From Prosapia bicincta (lineage: Eukaryota > Arthropoda > Insecta > Hemiptera > Cercopidae): DNA of 64,000 bases. A model generated the notes under the pieces. It did not search any database. It was not told the origin of the DNA and was given only the letters and a program-made list of their open reading frames with translations. The stretch is taken from the NCBI GenBank assembly GCA_036971475.1, contig JBAIZL010000003.1, positions 52,917,842 to 52,981,841 on the forward strand, read 5' to 3'. Of the stretch, positions 32,421-43,230 are shown piece by piece. Each line of letters begins with the position of its first letter. Position 1 is the stretch's first letter. The translations under genes and the position numbers were made by a program.

Positions 32421-32460
32421 TGTGTGTGTGTGTGTGCGTGCGTATGTGTATGTGTGTGTG

Positions 32461-32511
<51 letters not shown>
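32303..32511. repeat. (TG)n compound microsatellite
   Basis: About 200 bp of TG repeat with TA, GC and CA variants. All the Cys/Val and His/Thr reading frames here are artefacts of the repeat. Confidence 0.97.
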
Positions 32512-32514
<3 letters not shown>

Positions 32515-32928
32515 TACACATATATATGACTTACACTTTAAACGATTAGTTATAGTGCGGACCATGTAACCGTGCACTGGGTATTGAGAAATCGCAGTGG
32601 GCGAGACGGGAGGTAGAGGATCTATATAAATACTTCCTACAAACATGATAAGGACTGTTAAAACACTGACTTGTATGAGATTGTCAATATTAGATAATTC
32701 AATGATAAATTACTTTCGGTATGAAATAACAAGCTTGAAATACACATAATCTTGAAATATGTGTAGACATATCGGGCGTAGAAGCTGTTAGTGTATAGAA
32801 CATTCTGAATATGTTACATGTTTTAAGAAGTGGTAGTCCACGAGATCTCACAAGCTTCAGTGCATGGCTACGTGGTCCAGACTTTCTGAGTCAAACTTTC
32901 CAGAGCTACATTTCAGTACTCTCATTCT

Positions 32929-32937
32929 CTTTCTCTC

Positions 32938-32969
<32 letters not shown>

Positions 32970-32970
32970 A
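32929..32970. repeat. (TC)n microsatellite
   Basis: TCTC tract with a few TGTC units, followed by CACACA. Confidence 0.9.
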
Positions 32971-33399
32971 TACACACACACAGACACACAAATATATCAA
33001 ACAAGATACTTGTTGAAATACAATAAATTGCATTTTTTGTGCAACATATTCTGTACCATTATCTATTTAGCTCTAGTCACCAATGTAAAAGTAAGGTTTA
33101 TGTAGTGATTACAATGTTGAGAGTGAAAACTGAAAGCTTTGAAACTAAACACATCACTTCTGCAGAATTTTATATACTATTTGTCAAGCAAATGTATTTA
33201 AAAAGCTAAAATTAAGTAATGAGATTTACTGAAAAAATTATTTTTTTCATTCTTCCTTATGAAAATACACAAACATACAGAACAAATGCAGCTTTATGGT
33301 CTGTGAAACATAGTTTAAGTAATTTGTAAAGTAAGAGATAATCCTAACTAACTGGAATTATCTTGGTTAAAGAAATCACAGTAGAGAGCTATGATTTAC

Positions 33400-34400
33400 G
33401 AGAATTTATGTCAGGGTTATTCAGGAAAATCTTTATACAATTAAAAAAAATTTGCTTTCAATACGTATTTTACTTTTAAACGTCGTAATAAAACATTACA
33501 TAATGTGATTACTGAAAATTCACTATATCAAGGACTATGGTGTTAGTGAAAAGACTGACACACCATTTAAAAAAATATTTGTGACATATCCAGTAAGTAC
33601 AAAAACTGAGGCTGTAAAAGTTATATTAAAAAAAAATGTTTGATTTATCAATTTTGTCCCTTTCAAAATACTCCCCATTCGAAGCTATGTACTCTTACAT
33701 TGTTTAAAACTCCTTGGGCTAGGCTTTTTAGTTTTTATGTACATCATGTTTTGGGTGATTGCTTTCACATTTTCTAGAATATTTCAGGAAAAGAGAAAAG
33801 TCACTTTGGGTGAAATCTGGGAAATAAAGAGGATGAAAGAATCAGAAGTTTTTCCCCGGAATCAATGCTGACTGTGTATATGTGTTGTGATAGTGAAGGA
33901 TGCAGTAATACCCTATGTAGGAAATTGTATGTTTTTATCTGAATTATTCCAGTGGGAAGTAGATTCATGATCTGGCGTCAGCAACTTGAACAAAGTTTTT
34001 TAAACTCACTTGTTCAGTTAGGATTAGTTCTAGTACTATTTATTTATCTGAAGTATGTTTATCAAAGGTCATTCACACAGTTTTTTACAATCAGTAAGGA
34101 CACGGAACTGCACACAAAATGTTTTCTATGAAGGAGGTTGAGCAATGGATTGGCAGCCTTGTTTCATGATTGACATTCTTAAAAAGCATGATCTACTTAA
34201 TAACCGATGTACTCCTTAGAGTTTGTACAGAGCTTCAGCAAATGCATAATGTTAAGACGTTAATCAGAGATTTCGTCGTTTTCCATATTGACAAACAGTA
34301 AAAAAAGTGCAACAGAAAATAACAGAACTGGCATAGGGAAAACTGCTTAATATTTAGATGAGTACCAATGGCTCATTGGCGCTCAGACTATGTGTGAACT
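33400..34400 (-). pseudogene. degraded mariner-type transposase
   Basis: The minus strand shows HPLYFPDFTQSDFSLF near 33840-33790 (the HPPYSPDLAPSDFxLF block with the third catalytic Asp) and IASNGEYFERD near 33690-33655 (the usual C-terminus). The rest is too decayed to align by eye. Ends were not defined. Confidence 0.6.
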
Positions 34401-34807
34401 AATGGGATGACTAAATACTGGGTCATATCTGCCATATTGGGTCAGTTTTCATATTTCTTAGTTAGACCCCTGTACTAGACCACGCATATTTTTGTAAATG
34501 TGTAGTGTTTACTTTTTTATTCAATGAAGACTATTAAATGTATTATTATGTATTATTCAATATATTCAGATAAAATAATGACATTTTATATAGCAAAGAA
34601 GACAAAAAAAAAAAAAAAAAAAAAAATACTATCTTTAGAACTATCTAACTATTCAGTAACTGACAGAATGTTGACAAACCATCTATGTTCAAATGTTGCT
34701 ACCATTCTTGGTGTACCAGCTAGTTGTTGCATATGGTTCAATTATAGTGATAGAAATTGATTGTTTCTTAAAAAATATACAAAAATTACTAAAAATACTA
34801 TAGTATC

Positions 34808-35125
34808 TATACTATTAATTGCAAAACTTGTGACAAAATGTACATTGGTCAGGCAAGGAAGACTATAACTAGGTTTAAAGTGCATCTAGCTCATATTTAA
34901 AATGGGAGGCCGGATAAGTCCAGCATAGCTGAACATATCTTGACTAGTGGCCATTAGTTAGTTAACAATAGTATTAAGGTGGGCAAAACAGTGTTGTCCA
35001 ACAGGTTGCTTAATAGTTATGAGAATATATTCATTGCTAAAACTAAGGGCGTTTTGTTGATAAACTCTGATAAAGGCCCAATTCTCTTTGTTACAACCAA
35101 ATACATGACTTTTTTATGTAGTTGT
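34808..35125 (+). pseudogene. PLE family A GIY-YIG fragment
   Basis: The plus-strand frame reads NCKTCDKMYIGQARKT, then TRFKVHLAH, then GRPDKSSIAEHILTSGH, then SNRLLNSYENIFIAKTKG. It matches the YIGQ, Arg and His pattern of the PLE GIY-YIG domain. There are two in-frame stops. No RT is present. It is followed by an AT-rich 3' region and a hammerhead-like pLTR at about 35390-35500. Confidence 0.75.
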
Positions 35126-35398
35126 AATTATAGTTTAATTTGATATTTTATTATTGTTATATTGTATTTATTATTATTCACTTTAGTTTTATTTCATGAT
35201 CATTTGTTTTTATTATTTTATTTAGTATTTCATACTGTATTGTAAATTAGTTTTTTAAGTTAGATCTATCACAATAGATAAGTGATGCTTGCAGCACTGG
35301 TATTGGATAAACAGGTAGCTGGGCGAAGGAGTGGGACTGATGCCTATTGCGAGTAGTCATTAGGTTTTCTAGGTTTTAGATCCCAGTATATTAGTAAT

Positions 35399-35442
35399 CT
35401 TCTGATGATGCTAACAGTGTTAGCAAAATGTACATAAAGGGT
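35399..35442 (+). ncRNA. degenerate hammerhead motif (family A)
   Basis: Core CTGATGA 35402-35408, extra T, perfect 6-bp helix II GCTAAC/GTTAGC around AGT, then AAA where GAA is required (G12 changed). Helix III ATGTACAT, A, and a short helix I CTT/AAG. Probably inactive because of the G12 change. Confidence 0.5.
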
Positions 35443-35849
35443 GTTTAAATATTCTTAGGAAGGGTTATTGTTGTTTATTTATTATAATTACGCTACTGTG
35501 CTCTGTATAGATTTTGTGCTCATATTTACCATTAACATTCCTGAAAGAATATTGATTATTTGATATTTATGGTTATATCAAAAAATTTATTTTAAAATTT
35601 ATGTAAATTTAACCCCGAAACAACCTCTAAGTGAAGGTGAAAACAGGTGTTGGCATTAACCACCAAGTTTTACTTTTGGAAATCTTATGGAAATTTGTGT
35701 ATCTTTGAATTTTTATGCATTCTTATAGAAAAGTCCAAGTAATAAGTATTATGAGATTCACAAACATTTCAATTTATCCAAAACGTTTGTGGTTGATAAG
35801 CAATTCACTTTTACCACAGTTTTAAACGTAAATTTTACATTTCTTTCAG

Positions 35850-36047
35850 ATCAGTGAATATGAGCAAGAGGATGAAGTAAAAGAAAGCGTTGACAATGAA
35901 GACATACCAGATGGATCTCCTACACTCAATGAAGCAGATACAAATGTAGAAGATGAGAGTATTGATGAACAAAAGGAGTCAGAAGACAGACAACAACAGC
36001 AGACAGAAAGTAGACAGATTCAAGAAGATATTCCACAGGAACCAGAA
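35850..36047 (+). CDS. gene 1, internal exon
   Basis: 198 nt, 66 codons, phase 0/0, acceptor acatttctttcag, donor GAA|gtaagt. It starts ISEYEQEDEVKESVDNED and ends SRQIQEDIPQEPE. Extremely acidic and Gln-rich (DRQQQQTES), so likely disordered. No motif was recognised. The exon continues the acidic character of the two preceding exons. Confidence 0.82.
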
Positions 36048-37860
36048 GTAAGTTTTTAAAGTTAGTTTTTTTGTAGATTTTGGAGACCATAAGGTCACAA
36101 ACCATAACAATTTTAACAATATTTTTAACAGATAGATTCGTTTTGTTCATGGTTATTGAAGAAACTATTAATTTCAAAAGTACTTTTTTACAACAAATTT
36201 ATAATTCCATGTAATATTTTATAATTTAATTGTTTCAACTAAATTTTAAAATAAATACATAGTTCTTTCTCATTTCTGTTTTACGTAACAGTTTTAAGAC
36301 GTTGCACTTCCCAGTTAAAAAAAATATTTTGGTCAAAAGGTTTTGGAACACTAATTTGATATTTTAGCCTAATTATGGCAATGTTTGTCAGATTTACAGA
36401 TTTTTTGGAGGATTGTTTCTGATAATTTTGTACATTCATTTATGTTTCTGTACAAGGCAAATCCATGAACTTGAAAACTGATGTATAATAAACAAACGTG
36501 TGTTTCTTTTACTATCAACAGCTTGCCTCTTTCCAATTAATTTTTGTTTTTACCAATTAAGATCTGATTATACTGACTGGACTTTTACCCTGATCAGAAT
36601 TTTTATGTTTATTGGTTTCAATGAGGGGTGAACTGGTTGGTCTTCGTCCTGCTCCTGTAGTTTAAAAATGAACTAAAACCAGCATTAGCTTCCTTGAGTG
36701 GAATGTTCCATGCATCATAGCAAGAGACTAACAAATAGTCCTAAGGATTTTCAACGTATCTACTCAAAGTCAAGGTTGTATCTCAAGCCAGAGACAAGAA
36801 TACCCAAATAGGTTGAAGGTTGTGTTATGGAATACCAAACAACAAAGTAATTAATCAAAATAACTGAAATATCATATCAACCAAAAAAATATTATTAGAA
36901 CCAGAGGAGGGGGTAAATTCCTGACGAGGAGAAGTATGGTGTATAACCTTTGCCTGACAACTTTTATGCCAAGGCCAGCTCCAGGATACTTTTCAGGGAG
37001 GGGCAGAAAAACATGGGGGTTTTCTGGGTTTTGGATGGAAAAATTTCAAAAATAAACGCCTAGAAATGAAATTTTAAGCTACTTTTTTCATTGTTTTTCT
37101 GGACTTATCTGTCTGCTCCCTTTAATCCGAGCAAGAATTTTCCTCCTGTTAGCCTTGAGTTTCTCATACTCACCCTTTGTGCTAATTATTTGACGCATCG
37201 TTGCGTCATTCATCATTTTTCCATCAAAACATGCATTTTACTTAAATTAACATAGATACCAAAATTATTATGTTGTACATAACAGAAAATATTGTTTAAC
37301 TCTCACTGTTTTGCATCTGACTAAGAGACATCAAATGTTATTTTACCTATTATACTTAGTAAAAGGATTCAAATAACATATTTACTTATTTAATAATTTT
37401 CAAGTTTTTCTAATAAAAAGTATTTAACTTGGTGAGTTGTCACCAGCACATCTAAAATGAGTTTGCCTTACCTGATACGGGTGACACTAATGTGTTGTCA
37501 ATAGCATGTTTTAATAATAAAAAAATACTAAAGTAATGTATTTATAAAATAAAACTTTTACCACCGAGAAAAGATATAGGAGCAAGACTCTTAATTCTCA
37601 GTGAAACTCAATTGGTTGTAAAATCTGTTACTTTAAACTTTATTTATTAAAGTTTAAATTTTTAAAGTTAGGTTTTAAACAATAGTTGTATATTGTAGGT
37701 TTAGAAAATACCCGTTTGTAAACATAACTTCAAAACTCTTTTTAAGCAACATTTGCCTTTGCTTATAAAAACTTCTCCCTTTAGATTATAGGTTGTATTG
37801 TAAAATTTGCTTTTATCTATATTTTTTGATGGAAGTAGAAGCTAGACAGAATGGTTACAG
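36048..37860. other. intron; unassigned repeat-like sequence
   Basis: 36300-36950 looks like a decayed DNA transposon, with GGTTTTGGAACACTAATTTG and long, more GC-rich text, but I could not identify the family or ends. The rest is ordinary. Confidence 0.25.
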
Positions 37861-38036
37861 GGCCCAGAATATTTGGAAGCGCCGCCAAGCAGTAGGGGAC
37901 CTCACACTCCACAACCAAGACCTATTGTTCTGCCGGGAGGAAGAAAGTGGAGAAAGCCTAAGGATGCTTTCAACGATCAGTTCATTGCGGAAACAATTAT
38001 TGGCCAATCTGAGGTTCTAGTTGGCTCTACAATTGG
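37861..38036 (+). CDS. gene 1, internal exon
   Basis: Enters in phase 0 and ends in phase 2 at ATT GG|gttagt. It starts GPEYLEAPPSSRGPHTPQ and ends IIGQSEVLVGSTI, with a basic GGRKWRKPKDAFND block in the middle. This frame is preferred over the ATG-initiated ORFs here because the split Gly codon joins precisely to the next exon at 41742 and stays open. An in-frame alternative acceptor after ...gctag would start the exon at 37846 and add TEWLQ. It marks the switch from acidic disorder to a probably folded C-terminal region. Confidence 0.8.
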
Positions 38037-38337
38037 GTTAGTACCAAGTAGTTTTACTTGTATGTATGAAAATGTATTTTAACTAAATTTTTAATTCTAG
38101 TTTTCAAATATAATTTCAGTAACATGTGAGTTTCATCATGAGATATTTCAAGAGGTTTTAGTTTATTTAAATACTTATAAATTGAAAAGTTGATCTACAA
38201 CTGAAGGTTAATATTATGCACCTGAATATGTAATATAATATTTATTTCCAAGTGTAAATTTGCATTTGTAACTCTCACAAGTTTTTCTGCCTTTGAACTG
38301 AATTTATTGATAATTTTTGTCCATATATTTATTGCAT
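38037..38337. other. intron sequence, nothing recognised
   Basis: Short AT-rich stretch. Confidence 0.35.
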
Positions 38338-38338
38338 G

Positions 38339-38371
<33 letters not shown>

Positions 38372-38388
38372 AGACACACACACACAAA
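38338..38388. repeat. (CA)n microsatellite
   Basis: CA repeat at the 5' junction of the PLE fragment that follows. Confidence 0.9.
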
Positions 38389-39060
38389 ACAATAAAAACA
38401 TATCCCTCACCTACCACAATAACAACACACACAAAATAGCCTCCACATTCAAAAAACTCCATTGCCAAATATCCTACAAAACAACAAACACTCTAAAAAA
38501 ACATATACATCCTTTTCAAAAAGAAACCGACATATACAAACTCTCAGGTATTTACAAATTAACTTGGACTGATTTTCCCAATTATTACATCGGCCAAACC
38601 GTCAGGTCATTCTATACACGCTTCGATGAACACATCACCCAAACAAAACAAACTAACCCTAAATCCAGCTACACAAAACACCTAAATAACACCCAACAAT
38701 AACACCCAACACACACATACTGACATACATACTAATTTAAATATTCTACACACATTAAAACAGAGTAAAAAACTAACAACCCTAGAAAAATATGAAATCT
38801 ACAAACACTACGCAACAGACAGGGAAAACATATTAAATGACTACACACACTTTGAAGCAAATAGCCTCTTCCAATACATCACACAAGACACCGACAACTC
38901 ACCCACTGTCATAAATCCAACCCTGTCATACCGTTTGTAAAGAGCCAAATGCCGCTAGTAGAGGGTTAGCTTCGTAAAAGGAACGAACGTTTTGAAATGC
39001 ATCAACAAGTAAGCAATTACGTATTCACTTAGTTAAGCAGTTTAAATTTAGTTTAACAAA
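38389..39060 (+). mobile_element. PLE family N 3' fragment (GIY-YIG plus C-terminus plus pLTR)
   Basis: ORF text to 38702 includes KLSGIYKLTWTDF and NYYIGQTVRSFYTRFDEHI, an apparently intact GIY-YIG signature. A frame change near 38702 leads to the C-terminus (TTLEKYEIYKHYATDREN, then DYTHFEANSLFQY) and a stop at 38938-38940. The family pLTR follows directly, with AGCTTCGTAAAAGGAACGAA and CAAGTAAGCAATTACG. The RT core is missing. Confidence 0.8.
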
Positions 39061-39471
39061 ACTGATAATAAAATTAAAAATATAATAAACAATAACAATA
39101 ATCAAAATAATATGCACAAAAGAAATGGTGTATATAATATAAAATGTCAAGATTGAAATAAATTATATGTAGGACAAACGAAAAAGAAATTAAAAGAAAA
39201 ATACAAAGAACATTTAAACGCTTATATTAAACCAAGCATATACAAATGAAATTTGGCTACTCATTGTATAAATAATGGACACAGATTTCCTGAAATAGAA
39301 AATATGATATTAATAAAAGAATTAAATAAAGGGTTAAAGCTGAATACGTGTGAAGCATTAGAAACTTATAAACATAAAGTTAAAGACAGATTAATTGATG
39401 AACAGATTCAAGTGAGATCAAGGCACCAAACTATTTATAAGGTCATTGATGTTATGGAAATCATTATATAA
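39061..39471 (+). pseudogene. second PLE lineage, GIY-YIG fragment
   Basis: The plus strand reads RNGVYNIKCQD, then KLYVGQTKKKLKEKYKEHL, then LATHCINNGHRFPEIENM, then NTCEALETYKHKVKDRL, ending at 39469-39471. Two in-frame stops interrupt it. The GVY...YVGQT spacing fits GIY-YIG. It differs enough from the adjacent 38.4-kb copy to be a separate lineage placed directly behind it. Confidence 0.75.
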
Positions 39472-39539
39472 ATTGCAATACTTATAAGCATATAGTTGTT
39501 TGTAGTACATATGATTTAATTTTTGTAAAAATATTTCAT

Positions 39540-39610
39540 TACATAATTATTTTCCTGTAGATGCTGGTACTGTTTTATCGGCAAAAAGTTTTGAATAATA
39601 TACGTATTAA
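39540..39610 (+). ncRNA. decayed hammerhead-like element of the 39.1-kb lineage
   Basis: CCTGTAGATGCTGG is followed by a loop and CGGCAAAAAGTTTTGAATAA. It keeps a CUGUAGA box, an extra U, GCTG/CGGC pairing and a flanking TTC/GAA helix I, but has AAA instead of GAA. Confidence 0.3.
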
Positions 39611-39679
39611 AACTATTTTTGTTTTTGAAATATTTTAAATTTATTACCTATATTACAAGAAAACATAAAACCATATTTA

Positions 39680-39899
39680 ATAATATATATATATATATAT
39701 TCTTGATATTTAACGTAATCCATTGTTTTTCCGTTGCACTGACTTTATGAAGTTAATATATTACTATTGTAAGTAATTTTATCCACCATTAAGTGCAATA
39801 ATTTTACCTTGAGTGATGACCGAAAGGTGCCTCATCACTCAAGGTAAAATTATTGCACTTAATGGTGGATAAAATTACTTACAATAGTAATATATTAAC

Positions 39900-39946
<47 letters not shown>
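39680..39946. repeat. foldback repeat E copy between (TA)n tracts
   Basis: TA tract, then TTCCGTTGCACTGACTTTATG, arms with ATCCACCATTAAGTGCAAT and its inverse, then a TA tract at 39904-39946. The centre is shortened: GAGTGATGACCGAAAGG joins the two arms, removing the hammerhead-like core. Confidence 0.85.
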
Positions 39947-39950
<4 letters not shown>

Positions 39951-40009
39951 AATATGCTGATTCGTTTTCTTGTAATATAGTAAATGAATACTAAGTAAAT
40001 GAATAGTAT

Positions 40010-40260
40010 ATTTCAAATACAAGAATAATTTTAACTTATATGTTTTTCAAAGCTTTTCTTGAATAAAATAAGTATAAGCATCTTCAAGAAAAACAATGAC
40101 GTAACAAAATTTTTACAAAAACTAAATCATATCTTTGATTTACTTTTGGTAAATTTTTGTTATATCATTGTTTTTCCTGAAGATGATAATACTTATTTTA
40201 TTGGCAAAAACTTATGAAAAATATGTAAATTAAAAGTATTCTTGTATTCGAAATATTTGT
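40010..40260. repeat. inverted repeat carrying CTGAAGA box
   Basis: Left arm about 40012-40110 and right arm about 40150-40258 share CAAATACAAGAATAATTTTAA and its inverse, and AAAACAATGA. The right arm has CTGAAGA at 40177-40183, with a weak helix II and AAAA in place of GAAA. Ends resemble those at 5180, 5641 and 12061. Confidence 0.65.
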
Positions 40261-41033
40261 ATTAATTTATTATGTATATACAGTACAAACTCCTCGTTGA
40301 TACGACACTATATCTGGATAGGTAGTGTCAGAAAAACATAATCTCCAGATTACTAGAAGTAAGGGTTAAAAACATATAAAACATACATATGCATGTTGAA
40401 ATTTAATAAAAACCTGTTAAAGTAAAGTTCTATAACATTTTACTACAGTACAATTTAAAATTTTTGAAACTGAACTTTATATGCTACCAATGTAAAATAG
40501 TTGAGGATAATTCACAGTTCGACTTATTTAATTTTAGTTATTTGTTCGTGTATGGGCTCAAATTCTAGGGCACTAGTGATTGCCTCACAAGAAGAATTCT
40601 CTGTTTGTTTGAGGTCACTGTGTTTGATGTGTAAGCATTGACAGGAATTCTGCATAAGCGATCGACAGTTTCTGCATACGCCATCAATCACTGGTTAATT
40701 GTTACAGTAGTGTTCCTCTTTTAAGAAAAGGAGTTCCTTTTTACGTCACCTTTGAAGTCTACGTAAATATAGACGAGAAAAATAGAAGTGTATGAAGAAT
40801 ATACTGCTCTGTTATTCTGTCACAAGCTTTAAAATTCATAGATGAATATAATTTTATACACATTTTTCTTTTATTGATATTTTTAACAGTTTTAATGTTA
40901 TTCTTATTTTTGTTATTTTGTTTATTTTAATTTTACATCGCAGCCACATAATTTAAACTTTTATAGGCTCTTTTCACATTGAACTTTTTGAAAATTGTAT
41001 CTTAAAATCTTGTTTTTGTAATAAATATCGAAA
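40261..41033. other. intron; unassigned
   Basis: ACAGTACAAACTCCTCGTTG near 40281 resembles a pogo-type terminus, but no partner was found. No coding exon was seen. Confidence 0.25.
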
Positions 41034-41037
41034 TTTT

Positions 41038-41075
41038 GGAGGCTGAAGAAGTCTTGAGACGAAAACATTTCCTCC
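41038..41075 (+). ncRNA. hammerhead ribozyme motif, family B copy 1
   Basis: Helix I GGAGG 41038-41042 with CCTCC 41071-41075. Core CTGAAGA 41043-41049, extra A 41050. Helix II GTC 41051-41053 with GAC 41058-41060, loop TTGA. GAA 41061-41063. Short helix III AACATT 41064-41069. T 41070 at the cleavage position. All conserved core residues are present. The helix III is so short that activity as a dimer is more likely than as a monomer. Confidence 0.65.
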
Positions 41076-41333
41076 AAGTGTAAGTTAACAATTTAACAGC
41101 TTTTAGTTGACAAAAAGTCTGGTCGCAAGTAATAGCAAAAGTGTAATAAGAATTAACAACCAGCTTGTCATGAACAGCAATAAGATTTCGATATTTAATG
41201 AAGCCCGGCAAGCAGAAGTTCAACAATTTTGGACCACAATTTTGAAGTTTAGGAAAACACATGCATAAATTCAATTTAACAAAACGTATCTTAAAAATAA
41301 CATCACACCTAAATACGCCAAAGCAAACATAAA

Positions 41334-41371
41334 GGAGGCTGAAGAAGTCGTAAGATGAAAACGTTTCCTCC
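41334..41371 (+). ncRNA. hammerhead ribozyme motif, family B copy 2
   Basis: Helix I GGAGG 41334-41338 with CCTCC 41367-41371. Core CTGAAGA 41339-41345, extra A 41346. Helix II GTC 41347-41349 with GAT 41354-41356 (one G-U pair), loop GTAA. GAA 41357-41359. Self-complementary helix III AACGTT 41360-41365. T 41366 at the cleavage position. Confidence 0.65.
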
Positions 41372-41741
41372 AAGTGTAAGTTAATAGTTTAACAACTTTT
41401 AGTTAACAAAAAGTCTGGTCGCAAGTAATAGCAAACGTGTAATAATAATTTTTGTAATAGTTTTATCGTAGGTAAACTGACATGTTTGGGCTCTTCCTCT
41501 TTATTAAATATAGGTCTAGAAGCATTTTTTATTAAATTGTTGCCACTTTTTATGTTTTATATATGAGTATGTTTGTTATATTTATATGTTTGCTACATGA
41601 ATATTGTTATGGCTTTGGGCTATTATTATTGGCTTATGAACTTTTAATTTTTCAAAAAGAAAAAATCAAAAGCTGAATATTATATTTGTAAGACTTATAG
41701 AAAATAACTATTAATATTTTCCAAAATGTCTTCTGTTTTAG

Positions 41742-41904
41742 AGTCAATTTCTGTAAATACATCCCTGCAAAATTTGATGGTGCAAACTCGGCTGTCTGCC
41801 GTTTAATTCATGAAATTGAGGACAAATCAAAACAGAAAAAAGTAGAGCGTGGGATAGAAGGTCGTCCCGAGAAAGTAATGGCTGAAGAAGACTACCAACC
41901 TCCT
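41742..41904 (+). CDS. gene 1, internal exon
   Basis: 163 nt. The first base completes the Gly codon from 37861-38036. Fifty-four further codons follow and end in phase 0 at CCT|gtaagt; the acceptor is tcttctgttttag. It starts VNFCKYIPAKFDGANSAVC and ends EKVMAEEDYQPP. The first half (NFCKYIPAKFDG, then LIHEIED) looks like a small folded segment and the second half is charged. I could not assign a family. Splice sites on both sides are strong. Confidence 0.82.
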
Positions 41905-42219
41905 GTAAGTATCTATGATACAACGATTTATAGGTTACTTTGTACAAAGTTTCATCATTTATGATATAAATATATGTTTCTATATAAACAGGCTTGCTAT
42001 TAAAACTTTCCGCTATATGAACTCCTAGAACACATTATATTTGTATAGTGAGATACTACTGTACAAAGAAAACTTTGTTGTACATTGAAACAGGTTCATA
42101 AATTTTTTTGGAAGAGTTAGGAATGTGGAAAATTAAGAATAAAATTGTATATGATAATTATTATTCTGCAAGCTCAGCAGATCAGTAAGCAACAAAACTG
42201 TTTCAGTATTGGTTGTTAT
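41905..42219. other. intron sequence, nothing recognised
   Basis: No feature was recognised. Confidence 0.35.
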
Positions 42220-42595
42220 AATCATCTTGTTTCACTGATTAAATCATAAGAAATTATTTAAAGGACCAAGTGAAAACTACTAACTTACTATGCTGACACA
42301 TTTCAAAACCACCGTTTCATTGATGAAGCCTAAATTGCTGCTGTTTCCCCCAAAATACAAAAATATCAACTTAAAATTTTTACTATATTTAAAAAGTACT
42401 TAACTACAAAGGCTATAACAGGATGGATTTATGTATCGGCCTTTGTATCTAACACGATGCCGCCAGTAGAGGGTTAGCTTCGTAAAAGGAATGAATGTTT
42501 TGAAATGTGTCAGCAAGTAAGCCATTACATATTCACTTAGTTGAGTACTTTTCAAATATAGTTTAATCAGTAAATTCAAGATTATTACATGAAGC
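42220..42595. mobile_element. inverted pair of PLE family N pLTRs
   Basis: Left arm about 42224-42345 and right arm about 42450-42590 are inverse copies with GCCGCCAGTAGAGGGTTAGC, TTTTGAAATGTGTCAGCAAG and CATATTCACTTAGTTGAG blocks. No ORF lies between them. Confidence 0.7.
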
Positions 42596-43230
42596 AATTT
42601 TAAAATTTTTGTTTGTAAAGTGTGTTTATGGAAAACACTCAAGGCAGGTTTCTAGTGGTGTAGAATTGATTGGCTTACCTTTTGCACTTAACCATTATTT
42701 CAAGGTTGATAAAGCAAATATTAAACTAGTCAAAAAAAGTTGAAAACATCAGTGAAAGCTTTTTCATTTCTAAAAGGACAAATGTATTAGAAGATGTGTT
42801 ATATTTTCAACTAGGACTATAACTGGCAAATATATAGTAACAAATATAATAAATGTACCCCTTGCTTATATGTTTCAAAGCTGAAGGCTACATTCATCCT
42901 GTTGTGTGAAAGGTACTATCTTTATTTTAAATAAAGATAGGGATATGAATCTTTTTTAGGACTGGGAATTAACAAAGATTTGGGAAAAATTGTTTACTAG
43001 AAGTATATCCATGTCACACTAACAACATAGACTTGTATGGCTTCTACCACCTTCACACTAACCCACTGAAGAGAGATAGAACAATTATAAGATTTTTACA
43101 GAGGGAAAAAGTTTCTCATTAAAATTCATGTCTCAGATGAGCAGGGTCTCTTCTCTTAAGATGTATACAACTACTATTGAATAAATCTCATGATGATGAT
43201 GTATCGTTGTACGCTCATAGAGATCAGTAT
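42596..43230. other. intron sequence, nothing recognised
   Basis: No feature was recognised. Confidence 0.3.

Larger units (their letters stand above)
41034..41460 (+). mobile_element. tandem PLE family B pLTRs with intervening ORF scrap
   Basis: Two direct copies of the family B block start at about 41038 and 41334, 296 bp apart. Each is followed by CAAGTGTAAGTTAA and GGTCGCAAGTAATAGCAAA. Between them the plus strand can be read as a short PLE N-terminal-like stretch (FRKTHA, then NKTYLKNNITPKYAKANIK) with one stop. Tandem pLTRs with hammerheads are a known PLE arrangement. Confidence 0.7.

Noticed and set aside
32227..32646. Long His/Thr and Cys/Val reading frames on both strands
   Set aside because: They are translations of a TG/CA microsatellite in several frames, not genes.
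37793..38020. ATG-initiated plus-strand ORF over the 37.86-kb exon
   Set aside because: It uses a different frame from the one that splices in phase to 41742. The exon frame is better supported.
38940..39010. Family N pLTR hairpin (TTCGTAAAAGGAACGAA) as another hammerhead
   Set aside because: No CUGANGA-like box can be placed before it, and the sequence after it is not GAAA in register. It may be ribozyme-derived, but I could not support it.
41002..41373. 123-codon minus-strand ORF
   Set aside because: It lies across two direct copies of the family B pLTR and has no recognisable domain. The plus-strand hammerhead and PLE reading explain the conservation better.
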